From NCBI GenBank assembly GCA_031556375.1, contig JAVBTA010000036.1, positions 16,120-80,119 on the forward strand: 64,000 bases of DNA, read 5' to 3'. Source of the DNA: BNXB01 sp031556375. GTDB taxonomy: Bacteria; Bacteroidota; Bacteroidia; Bacteroidales; Azobacteroidaceae. Both the position numbers and the translations under genes were made by a program. Numbering within the stretch: position 1 is the first letter of the stretch; every line of letters starts with the position of its first letter. Under the pieces are notes generated by a model. It did not search any database. It was not told the origin of the DNA and saw nothing but the letters and a program-made list of their open reading frames with translations. Below, one piece after another: positions 34,724 through 43,385 of the stretch.

Positions 34724-35983
34724 ATGAAAACATTACGAAACATTACAATATTATCATTGATATTTTGTGCTGTCAGCTCGCTTCATGCGCAAAAAAATAT
34801 CACATTGAAAGTAAATTCCGGAGATTATGCCCGCGAAAATTCTGTTGTTTGTCTCCAATGGACACAGACCCGGCTTTCCGAGCCTGCTGGAATTGAACTA
34901 ACAGAATTAGTAAACGGAAAGAAAGTAAAGACTGATTGCCAATTGGAAAAAACTTCCGAAGGCACCAAACTTTTCTGGATTCTATCGGGAAAAACGCCTG
35001 CGAATACCCCCCGGACTTTTGTCGCTGAAATCAAAAATAAAGCACAAAAAGGGAAAACAATTATGAAACTGGAAGACAAGAATGGTGGATTAACCATCAA
35101 AGAAAATAAACTTCCTGTTTTAGAATATGTTCACCGCACTGTATATCCTCCTGTTGGTATCGATACTGCTTATAAAAGAAGCGGATTCATACACCCGGCA
35201 TGGTCTCCGGCTGGTGATACTCTGACTGCTATTCAACCCAAGGATCATTACCATCATTACGGTATCTGGAACCCTTGGACTAAACTGGAATACGACGGCA
35301 GAACCTACGATTTATGGAACCTGCGCGACCGCAAAGGGACTGTGAAATTCGAATCTTTTAAAGAAAAAACAGAAGGACCGGTATACGCCGGATTCAAAGC
35401 TCTGCAAGGACATTACATTTTCCCTGACGGTAAAGAAAGTAATGCAAAAGAGATCATGGACGAAATCTGGGATATTAAAGTGTGGAACCAACCTAAAGGA
35501 GAAGGTTTCCTCTGGGATTTTGGTTCGGAATTACATCCAAACACAGCGCTTCCTGTAATCCTGAAGGCTTACCGTTATGCCGGATTTTCTATCCGCGCCA
35601 CCGAAGTATGGACTAACAAAAATTCCATTATGTATACTTCCGAAGGTAAAAATCGTCCGGAAATAGATAACACAAAAGCCCGTTGGATCTATCTGACAGG
35701 TGAATGTGCTAAAGGAAAAGCCGGAATTATGTTCATGAGTCACCCCGCCAATTACAATTATCCCGAACCGTTGAGAATCTGGGATCAAAACGCCAATGGC
35801 GGAAGAGGTGATGCTTTTATGAACTTCGCGCCAACAAAAGATATCGATTGGACTTTGGAAGCCGGGAAAAAATATCGGTTAAATTACCGGGTTTTCCAAT
35901 ATGATGGAGATATTACTCCTGAAAAAGCGGAACAACTCTGGGTAGATTATGCTAATCCCATCCAAATCGAGGTTGTAAAATAA
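34724..35983 (+). CDS. Secreted PmoA-like (DUF6807) protein
   Basis: 419 aa from the ATG at 34724, 8 bp after the oxidoreductase (the preceding TTG is less likely). Signal peptide ends near SLHAQ. The sequence has the family marks YPPVGIDTAYKRSGFIHPAW, PKDHYHHYGIWNPWT and WIYLTGECAKGKAGIMFMSH. Despite the PmoA name the family is not methane monooxygenase; in Bacteroidota it co-occurs with sugar oxidoreductases. It probably acts in the same periplasmic sugar pathway. A strong terminator follows at 36166. Confidence 0.85.
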   Translation: MKTLRNITILSLIFCAVSSLHAQKNITLKVNSGDYARENSVVCLQWTQTRLSEPAGIELTELVNGKKVKTDCQLEKTSEGTKLFWILSGKTPANTPRTFVAEIKNKAQKGKTIMKLEDKNGGLTIKENKLPVLEYVHRTVYPPVGIDTAYKRSGFIHPAWSPAGDTLTAIQPKDHYHHYGIWNPWTKLEYDGRTYDLWNLRDRKGTVKFESFKEKTEGPVYAGFKALQGHYIFPDGKESNAKEIMDEIWDIKVWNQPKGEGFLWDFGSELHPNTALPVILKAYRYAGFSIRATEVWTNKNSIMYTSEGKNRPEIDNTKARWIYLTGECAKGKAGIMFMSHPANYNYPEPLRIWDQNANGGRGDAFMNFAPTKDIDWTLEAGKKYRLNYRVFQYDGDITPEKAEQLWVDYANPIQIEVVK

Positions 35984-36165
35984 CAAGTCTACGAATAAAT
36001 TGATACTATAAATACGAAAAGACCATGCGTGTAATATTTATCATAATTATCTCACATTTAACAAATTATTTTATGCGGAATTTGCATAACTGGGATAATT
36101 TATTACACACACACACACACCGCGCAGGCCAACAGGCAAAGGTAAGTAATTACTTTCAACTATAC
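35984..36165 (+). other. Gene-free stretch with inverted repeat and (AC)8 tract
   Basis: The gap between the PmoA-like gene and SusC contains TTATGC, 7 bp, GCATAA (36071-36089), a possible protein-binding site, and an (AC)8 dinucleotide run at 36105-36120. A short frame through it ends inside the terminator and does not look coding. Confidence 0.4.
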
Positions 36166-36208
36166 AATCCCGTATACGAATGCAAGTTCATTCGTATACG
36201 GGATTTTT
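36166..36208 (+). terminator. Strong terminator after the PmoA-like gene
   Basis: A perfect 17-bp stem (36166-36182 with 36189-36205), six-base loop, then TTTTTATTTTT. It closes the ThuA operon before SusC. Confidence 0.88.
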
Positions 36209-36330
36209 ATTTTTAAAACTATTTATTAACGAAAAAAGCCTATGAGTAAAGAGAAAGCTAAAAGAACAAATGAACTTATTTACATGAATCAGAAAAAAAA
36301 CAATCTATTATTTATTAATCTAATTGTATA

Positions 36331-39300
36331 ATGAAAAAAAGCGCATTATTATTGATTTTATTTCTGTTTGGATTGTCGGGTTGGACCGGCATTTATGCGG
36401 AAACAGAGGCTCAACAGCAGACTACCCGTAAAGTAACGGGAGTCATCGTTGACGAGAAAGGAGAAAGATTAGTAGGAGTATCCGTTTCCATACCCGGCAC
36501 CGGAGTCGGAACAACAACAAACATCGACGGAGAATTTTCTATTAATTTTCCTTCAAACTCCTCTAAGCTTGAAGTAGCTTATTTGGGATATCAAAAAATA
36601 ACCCAAAATGTAGGACCTAATGACAATAATTTAAAGATTACGATGACAGAAGATGCCCAGATGTTGGACGAAGTCGTCGTAATCGGTTATGGTACTGCAA
36701 AAAAAAGAGACTTAACCGGAGCTATTTCTCAAATTAAAACTGAAAAGTTGCAAACAGAGGCTCCTCGTTCGGTACAGGATCTTCTTCGTGCAAACGCCGC
36801 CGGCTTGAATATTGGCATGGCAACCTCACCAAAAGGAGATGCCGGATTGCAAGTTCGTGGAAAAAACACTCTAGCAGCTGGCAGTGAACCTCTTATTGTG
36901 ATGGATGGTGTTATCTTTGGAGGTTCGTTATCCGACATTAACCCAATGGATATACAATCGGTAGACGTACTAAAAGATGCCAGTTCGGCTGCTGTTTATG
37001 GAGCAAAAGCTGCCAATGGAGTTGTAGTGATCGTCACGCAAAAAGGAGCTCAAAAAGGAAAACCTCAGGTCTCTTTTAATGCTAATGTTGGAGTTGTAAC
37101 TGTAGCTAATAAACCCGATGTTCTTGATGCTGAAGGCTTTTTAGCTTATCGTTATGATTATGAAATGGGTAAAAATAATGATGCTTACCATGCAAAATAT
37201 CCACAAATGTTTGTTGATCCACGAAAATTAAACGGAGTTGACCAATTAACCTGGTATAACTACGATCAAAAAAATCCGGTAACATCTGCAACTGAAGAAC
37301 AAATGATCCGTTCTTGGCTTTCTCGTTTAGAACTAAAAACGCCTGAAGTTCAGAATTATATTGACGGACGTATTACGGATTGGCCGGATCTGGTATTTCA
37401 AAATGGACTTCAACAAGATTATACTGCCAGTATTTCCAATAAAACTGATGACGTCTCATATTACTGGTCATTAGGGTGGGTCGATCGTGAAGGTATTGTT
37501 ACTAATGAACGATACAAAACATTTCGTACCCGTTTGAATCTGGAGTCAAAAATTACTGATTTCCTTTCAATTGGGTTAAATTCCAGTTTAGCATCAAAGG
37601 ATGACTCTTATTTGAGGACTCAAAATAGTGACAATGCGCCCCCAAGCGGAAACCTTTCAGCCGATTGGGAACAAATGGTTCGCTTATCTCCGTATGCAGC
37701 TAACGAAATTGGAAATATAGATAGTCCTTATCAACGTTTACCGACCGGAGATGCAACTCCAGTCAATCCATTCTACGATGCGATGTATCGCGATCGCAAG
37801 AATATGACTACCGTATTGGATGCCAACTTATATGCAATCGTAAAACTTCCATTGGGAATTGAATATCAATTCAATTATTTTCCTCATTTGCAATTTGAAG
37901 AAATGTACAACCACGAATCTTCACAAAATGAAAACTGGAAAAACAAAGGAGGAGAATCTCTGCGCAGAACAAAAAAAACATATAACTGGCAAATCGACAA
38001 TCTGATCCGTTGGAAGAGAGAATTCAATAAAATGCATAAAGTTGAATTGACATTACTCCAGAATGCGGAACAAAGACAGAATTGGTCACAACGAATGACA
38101 GCCACAGGTTTTGTTCCAAGCGATATTTTGGGATACCACCGAGTTCAAGCAGGAGCATCTCCTTCTGTTATTACGAGTGATGACAATTATGCAACAGGAG
38201 ATGCGTTGATGGCCCGTTTATTCTACTCATTCCAAGATAAGTATATGATCACGGCTTCTGTTCGCCGTGATGGATACTCAGCTTTTGGACAAGAGAATCC
38301 TCATGCCGTATTTCCTGCGGTTGCTTTAGGATGGGTTTTTACATCCGAAGATTTCATGAAACCTACAGCTAATTGGCTTAATTATGGTAAACTTAGATTA
38401 TCCTGGGGTGAAAATGGAAACCGTGATATTCCACAATATGATGCTTTATCTGATATGACTTCTGGGTTGCATCCCTATATCAGCCAAGCCGGTGTTGTTT
38501 ACACAACCTCTCAATTATATGTTAACCGTATGGCAAACCCTGCTTTAAAATGGGAACGTACTGAAGCATACAACTTAGGTTTGGATTTTTCACTTTTCAA
38601 TGATTTATTCAGTGGATCTTTTGAAGGTTATATTTCTCATACCAACGATCTTTTGGTAAACCGCGCACTACCTGAAATCATTGGGTTTAATAGCGTAAAA
38701 GCAAATCTAGGTCAAATTGAGAACAAAGGTTTTGAAGCAACCCTGAATGTAAGACCTATTAAAGGAGAAAACTTCACATGGAATATAAATGGAACATTCT
38801 CGATAAACCGCCGAAAGATTACAAAGCTATATGGAGATATGGTTGATATTAAAGATGCTGATGGAAATGTCATTGGAAGAAGAGAAGCAGATGACATCAA
38901 GAATAAATGGTTTATCGGACATGACCCTGACCAAATTTGGGATTGGGAACGAATTGGTGTATGGCAAGTAGAAGAAGCTACATTAGCAGCTAAATACGGA
39001 TGTCAACCTGGAGACTTCAAGTATAAGGATCAACAAGCAGAAGGAGAAACAGGATATGGAGTAATGAACGATGATGATAGGGTCTTCATGGGATACAAAT
39101 CACCTCGTTTCCGTTGGTCATTAAGAAATGAGTTTACCTTTCTGAAAAATTTCTCTCTGAGCTTTATGGTATACTCGTACTGGGGAAAATATGACACATT
39201 CAATCGTGCTGCCAACAATTCAAACTTCCCGGATCGTTGTACTGAATATGTTCAACCACGTTGGACCCCGGAGAATCCAATTAATAATTATGCACGTATC

Positions 39301-39537
39301 GGTTCAAAAAACATTGGAAATAACTATGTCGACAAGTCATTCATCCGTCTTGATAATATCGCACTTTCGTACTTTGTACCAAAGAATCTGTTAAAGAAAA
39401 TCTCTGTACAAGACATGCGTTTCACCGCTACTATCAGAAATGTAGGAACTTGGGCTCCTCATTGGAATTTCTGGGATCCAGAACAAAGCGAACCTCTTCC
39501 AAGAACTTTCAATTTAGGTGTTAATTTTACTTTATAA
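36331..39537 (+). CDS. SusC/RagA-type TonB-dependent outer membrane transporter
   Basis: 1068 aa. Signal peptide (to about residue 23), carboxypeptidase-like beta-sandwich (RKVTGVIVDEKGERLVGVSV, residues 33-110), TonB-box region DEVVVIGYGTAKK, plug domain (LRANAAGLNIGMATSP to GVVVIVTQKGAQKG) and a 22-strand barrel ending PLPRTFNLGVNFTL. It imports oligosaccharides or peptides together with the SusD partner 18 bp downstream. The leader (36209-36330) has no clear -7 box. No glycan-degrading enzyme follows; the upstream ThuA/oxidoreductase operon may handle the imported compound (inference). Confidence 0.97.
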   Translation: MKKSALLLILFLFGLSGWTGIYAETEAQQQTTRKVTGVIVDEKGERLVGVSVSIPGTGVGTTTNIDGEFSINFPSNSSKLEVAYLGYQKITQNVGPNDNNLKITMTEDAQMLDEVVVIGYGTAKKRDLTGAISQIKTEKLQTEAPRSVQDLLRANAAGLNIGMATSPKGDAGLQVRGKNTLAAGSEPLIVMDGVIFGGSLSDINPMDIQSVDVLKDASSAAVYGAKAANGVVVIVTQKGAQKGKPQVSFNANVGVVTVANKPDVLDAEGFLAYRYDYEMGKNNDAYHAKYPQMFVDPRKLNGVDQLTWYNYDQKNPVTSATEEQMIRSWLSRLELKTPEVQNYIDGRITDWPDLVFQNGLQQDYTASISNKTDDVSYYWSLGWVDREGIVTNERYKTFRTRLNLESKITDFLSIGLNSSLASKDDSYLRTQNSDNAPPSGNLSADWEQMVRLSPYAANEIGNIDSPYQRLPTGDATPVNPFYDAMYRDRKNMTTVLDANLYAIVKLPLGIEYQFNYFPHLQFEEMYNHESSQNENWKNKGGESLRRTKKTYNWQIDNLIRWKREFNKMHKVELTLLQNAEQRQNWSQRMTATGFVPSDILGYHRVQAGASPSVITSDDNYATGDALMARLFYSFQDKYMITASVRRDGYSAFGQENPHAVFPAVALGWVFTSEDFMKPTANWLNYGKLRLSWGENGNRDIPQYDALSDMTSGLHPYISQAGVVYTTSQLYVNRMANPALKWERTEAYNLGLDFSLFNDLFSGSFEGYISHTNDLLVNRALPEIIGFNSVKANLGQIENKGFEATLNVRPIKGENFTWNINGTFSINRRKITKLYGDMVDIKDADGNVIGRREADDIKNKWFIGHDPDQIWDWERIGVWQVEEATLAAKYGCQPGDFKYKDQQAEGETGYGVMNDDDRVFMGYKSPRFRWSLRNEFTFLKNFSLSFMVYSYWGKYDTFNRAANNSNFPDRCTEYVQPRWTPENPINNYARIGSKNIGNNYVDKSFIRLDNIALSYFVPKNLLKKISVQDMRFTATIRNVGTWAPHWNFWDPEQSEPLPRTFNLGVNFTL

Positions 39538-39555
39538 CCAACAAAATAAAAAGAT

Positions 39556-41466
39556 ATGAAACGTATTATATTAAAATATAGCACACTTTTAGCTTCTGCA
39601 GCTTTAGTAGTGTCATTAAGCAGTTGTGATGACAGTTGGTTGGAACCCAAGCCCCTGTCCTTCTACACTCCTTCAAACTCATACGTCGATGCCGCCGGAT
39701 TTTATTCCGCGTTAACTACATGTGAACGCAATATGCGTCATGAATACTTCAATGAATCTGCTCCTATTTTGCAAGAGATCATCATGTCAGAAGTAGCAGT
39801 AGAAGGTACTACAGATAAAGCCGGACCTCCTATGAATATGGATATTGCTTTACTTCCTGATGCAAAACTGAAAGATGATGATAATTACACAAAGGTAGGT
39901 TGGTATTGGTATGAAGGTTACAAAGGTATTAAATACGCTAACGTTGTCATCTCTCAAATTGATAATGCTAAATACAAAGACGAAGCCGAACGTAATGCTG
40001 TATTGGGTACAGCATATTTCCATCGGGCTTATCGTTATTATAAGTTGACTCACCAATTTGGAGACATTCCTTATCTGGATTGGGAAATTACCAAACCGAA
40101 ATACGATTTTTATTCGTACGACCGTTGGTCAATCTTGGAACGGATGAAACCGGATGTTGAATATGCTTACAAATGGATTCCTGAAAAAGTAGACAGAGGT
40201 AGAACTTCAAAAGCTGCCGCAGGAGTTTTATTAATGAAAATCTGTATGGCATTAGGTGATTTTGATCGTGCTATTGAGGTTGGTAAAGAAATTACTGCAA
40301 AAAATCCATTGATGACAAACCGCTTTACAAACAACAAGACAAAGGCCAATACGAACCTGATGCATGACCTGCATAGCGTTGAAGCTAAATTAGATATGAC
40401 TAACACAGAAGGTTTGATGTATGTTGTATCCTACCCAACAATTGAAGGTTCGGACCGTATCCAGACAATGCGCCAGGGAGTCCCTTTCTGGAATTCAGGA
40501 AACGTAAAAACTCCTGATGGAAGAACTGGAACAAGCGTTGCTATCGCTGCTGCAGAAACTGATCCTACCATGGACCTGAATAAAACCTATGGTAGAGGAA
40601 TCGGAAGATTACGCCCAACATCATATTTTACAAGTAAGATCTGGACTCAAAAAGAAAAGAATGACTTACGTGGCATATATAACAGAGACAGTTGGAGAAG
40701 TCCGGAAGACCTCAGATATAATCACCCTGATTTACATCCTTCAGCGAAAAATCCATCTACATGGTATGGAAAGAATCTTGTAAAACCAGTAGCAATGTCT
40801 GTAGAAGACACTATCCGTTGCTGGTTCTCATGGCCTCATTATAAACTTTTTGTTCCGGATCCTTTGCAAACACAGTGGGCCGGAGGTGAAACTCCATGGT
40901 ATATTTACCGTACTGCTGAAGTTTGGTTGATGATGGCTGAATGTTACTATTGGAAAAACCAATTAGCAGAAGCTGCTGATGCAATGAATAAAGTTCGGGT
41001 TCGCGCAGGTGCTGATCCATATACTGCCGCCGATGTCAATATAGGTTCTATCCTTGATGAACGTGCCAGAGAGCTTTATTACGAAGAAAACCGCCACTTA
41101 GAACTTTCCCGGATTTCCTATACTTTCGCAAAAACAGGCAAACCATGCGAAATCTATGGTGGACGGGTATACAACCTACAAAACATTTGCGGACCTGGAG
41201 GTACAAATTCTAACATAAAACAAGAAGGTATCAATTTCTGGTATGACCGTATTATGGCAGAATCTAATTTCTATAACAAAGGGGTCAAACATAAATGGGC
41301 GGAATACAAGATCAGTGTTCACCATATGTTATGGCCTGTACCTGCAAGTGCGATCAATACAAACACCTTGGGTGTAATCAATCAAAACATCGGTTATCCA
41401 GGCGCTGAAAAGAACGTACAACCATTGATCGTACCAAAAGAAGGTACTGTCTTGGGGCCTCAATAA
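39556..41466 (+). CDS. SusD/RagB-type surface glycan-binding lipoprotein
   Basis: 636 aa, a lipoprotein with Cys24 (SLSSCDDSW). SusD features: N-terminal helical TPR-like scaffold (AERNAVLGTAYFHRAYRYYKL), the conserved YDRWSILERMKPDVEYA, and the C-terminal RARELYYEENRHLELSRISYTF with a final LWPVPASAINTN. It sits on top of the SusC barrel and captures the ligand. Encoded directly after susC-like gene; a terminator follows at 41503. Confidence 0.97.
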   Translation: MKRIILKYSTLLASAALVVSLSSCDDSWLEPKPLSFYTPSNSYVDAAGFYSALTTCERNMRHEYFNESAPILQEIIMSEVAVEGTTDKAGPPMNMDIALLPDAKLKDDDNYTKVGWYWYEGYKGIKYANVVISQIDNAKYKDEAERNAVLGTAYFHRAYRYYKLTHQFGDIPYLDWEITKPKYDFYSYDRWSILERMKPDVEYAYKWIPEKVDRGRTSKAAAGVLLMKICMALGDFDRAIEVGKEITAKNPLMTNRFTNNKTKANTNLMHDLHSVEAKLDMTNTEGLMYVVSYPTIEGSDRIQTMRQGVPFWNSGNVKTPDGRTGTSVAIAAAETDPTMDLNKTYGRGIGRLRPTSYFTSKIWTQKEKNDLRGIYNRDSWRSPEDLRYNHPDLHPSAKNPSTWYGKNLVKPVAMSVEDTIRCWFSWPHYKLFVPDPLQTQWAGGETPWYIYRTAEVWLMMAECYYWKNQLAEAADAMNKVRVRAGADPYTAADVNIGSILDERARELYYEENRHLELSRISYTFAKTGKPCEIYGGRVYNLQNICGPGGTNSNIKQEGINFWYDRIMAESNFYNKGVKHKWAEYKISVHHMLWPVPASAINTNTLGVINQNIGYPGAEKNVQPLIVPKEGTVLGPQ

Positions 41467-41502
41467 TCTCATGTAGATATCTAGCAGATAATATCTAATT
41501 AT

Positions 41503-41550
41503 AAAGCTCGGGAATATAAAGGATAAAACCTTTTGTTCCCGAGTTTCATT
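41503..41550 (+). terminator. Terminator after the SusCD pair
   Basis: CTCGGGAA (41507-41514) pairs with TTCCCGAG (41536-41543), with an inner AAAGG/CCTTT helix, followed by TTTCATTTTA. Confidence 0.75.
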
Positions 41551-41601
41551 TTATATTTAAACATTAGCCAAAAATAAGACACAAAAAAAATAATATATTT
41601 A

Positions 41602-41633
41602 TTTGCATTAACTAAAATTTATATATATATTTG
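41602..41633 (+). promoter_or_regulatory. Promoter of the double-glycine peptide cluster
   Basis: TTTG (41602-41605), 20 bp, TATATTTG (41626-41633): perfect boxes and spacing, 29 bp before the first gene. Confidence 0.75.
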
Positions 41634-41662
41634 TCAAATATTATTCCTCAAATCGACTTAAT

Positions 41663-42391
41663 ATGAAATTGAAAAACACAAAACTATTTCTAAAGGAGAT
41701 TGCACATCAACTAATGCTAAATACCTGTACTGAAAAGCATTTAGGATTATTAAATGGGAAAATAGGAATGACTATTTTTTTTCTCCACTACTCACAATAT
41801 AGTCAGGATTCTTTATATGAAGATTTTGCCGGAGAATTAATCAAAGACATTTACAAAGGGCTACACACTATATATTCCTATAATTTCCAGCAAGGTCTTT
41901 GCGGGATAGGCTTTGGGATGGAACATCTCTTACAACACCAATTTGTGGAAGCAGACGAAGATAATGACATCTTTCTGGAACCAGACAAACGCATTACTGA
42001 TCTATTTTTATTCAAAGAGAAGAAAAATAAATATCTCTGTAGTTCTGATGACATTGCACGCTATATTATAAGCAGGTATAACCACAAGTCCCCAGGATCA
42101 CTTCCTATATTCAATGAAGAACTGATTTCTTTTTTAATCACTGATATTCAAAGGAATAAAGAAGATAGAGAAATAAACAGCTTCCTAATTGAAAATATGA
42201 AAGCTATAATAAACTACCAAGCTATTCAGATAAATACTAGTTGGATACTCAAGGAAACAATCGCCCAACAAAAAAAGAATTTAAAAGAACAAGGAGATTC
42301 CCTATTACCACTAACCACCAAAGATTATATATGCATCGGATTAGATCTGATATTGGAGGATATTCAGACTGTTACATCTATAAATAATTAA
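41663..42391 (+). CDS. LanC-like protein, short and lacking the zinc site
   Basis: 242 aa. The N-half resembles the beginning of LanC-type lanthionine cyclases of Bacteroidota clusters (LGLLNGKIGMTIFFLHYSQY, then FQQGLCGIGFGMEHLLQHQF). Full LanC proteins are around 400 aa and end with the zinc-binding Cys/Cys-His residues (WCYG, CHG); none of these is present. So it is either a truncated gene or a non-catalytic member. First gene of the peptide cluster, 2 bp before the glycosyltransferase, which suggests tight coupling. Confidence 0.6.
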   Translation: MKLKNTKLFLKEIAHQLMLNTCTEKHLGLLNGKIGMTIFFLHYSQYSQDSLYEDFAGELIKDIYKGLHTIYSYNFQQGLCGIGFGMEHLLQHQFVEADEDNDIFLEPDKRITDLFLFKEKKNKYLCSSDDIARYIISRYNHKSPGSLPIFNEELISFLITDIQRNKEDREINSFLIENMKAIINYQAIQINTSWILKETIAQQKKNLKEQGDSLLPLTTKDYICIGLDLILEDIQTVTSINN

Positions 42392-42393
42392 TT

Positions 42394-43377
42394 ATGGCAA
42401 AAATATCTGTCATAACACCTCTATACAATAGGGAAAGCATTTTTCCTAAGACAATTGAGAGTGTACTAAACCAAAAATTTTCGGATTGGGAGTACATTAT
42501 TGTGGATGATGGGTCGACTGATAAGAGTTGGCACATTGCATCCTCTTACGCAAGGCTAGACTCCCGTATAAAAGTTATCAAACGGAACAGGCCTCCCCAA
42601 TCAGGTTCTACATGTCGCAATATCGGAGTACAAAACGTGACATCCAATTTACTCATCTTTTTAGATTCCGATGATATCCTGGAACCACACTGCCTGGAAC
42701 AAAGATATGAATATATGTGTACTCATCCGGAAATTGACATGTGTATTTTTCCTATAATCATAGAAATAGACGAAAATCCTAACAATAGGACAATCAACCC
42801 AAAGCAGACCAACAGATCTTATCTGGAACGTCTTTTATCTTATGATATACCATGGCAAACGATGGCTCCTGTTTGGAGAAAAGATTTTATTCATTCATTA
42901 AACGGGTTCAATGAAGAATTCCCCCGCTTACAGGATGTGGAAATTTTTATCCGGGCATTAACCTCCGATAAAAACGTTCAGGTTGCAATGGATTATCCTC
43001 CAGATTGTATTTTTCATTTAAATCGCAAAAAAACAATCCCATTCGACACGATGTTCCGGTCAATTCGTCTTTTATTGAGACACATTTCTCCTTTAATAAA
43101 TCAACAAGATAAAAAATTGATGCGACATTTCTTGTTTTTATTTTTACTATCGTCTTATTACCCAGAAGCAACTTATGAAAATTACAAAAAGACAAACAAA
43201 TTAATATCTTCTTTCAGAGAACAACAAATTATATCTTTCTGGAATTTACCCTCATTGTCTATCATCCTTTTTATCCACTTATGTAACTATTATTGGAAAA
43301 ACCAACTTGGTCGTTTATACTCATTTTGGATACAAAGAACTCTGAATATAAAAACATTAAAATCAAAAACAGATTGA
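42394..43377 (+). CDS. GT2-family glycosyltransferase in the peptide cluster
   Basis: 327 aa. The GT-A fold is clear: ISVITPLYNRESIFPKTIES at the start, IIVDDGSTDKSW, and the metal-binding FLDSDDILEPH. A WRKDFIHSLNGFNEEFPRLQDVE segment follows, matching the acceptor-side motif of the family. It has no TM segment, so it is a cytoplasmic transferase. In a double-glycine peptide cluster it could glycosylate the precursor (as GT2 enzymes do in glycocins such as sublancin) or act elsewhere. Overlap with the next gene is avoided by starting that gene at 43386. Confidence 0.9.
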   Translation: MAKISVITPLYNRESIFPKTIESVLNQKFSDWEYIIVDDGSTDKSWHIASSYARLDSRIKVIKRNRPPQSGSTCRNIGVQNVTSNLLIFLDSDDILEPHCLEQRYEYMCTHPEIDMCIFPIIIEIDENPNNRTINPKQTNRSYLERLLSYDIPWQTMAPVWRKDFIHSLNGFNEEFPRLQDVEIFIRALTSDKNVQVAMDYPPDCIFHLNRKKTIPFDTMFRSIRLLLRHISPLINQQDKKLMRHFLFLFLLSSYYPEATYENYKKTNKLISSFREQQIISFWNLPSLSIILFIHLCNYYWKNQLGRLYSFWIQRTLNIKTLKSKTD

Positions 43378-43385
43378 ATAAACTC

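Noticed and set aside
36025..36216. 63-codon frame between the PmoA-like gene and SusC
   Set aside because: It runs through the (AC)8 tract and into the terminator; no protein-like features.
43293..43385. 31-codon N-terminal extension of the VKOR/thioredoxin protein
   Set aside because: Overlaps the glycosyltransferase gene, and the family-like start is the ATG at 43386.
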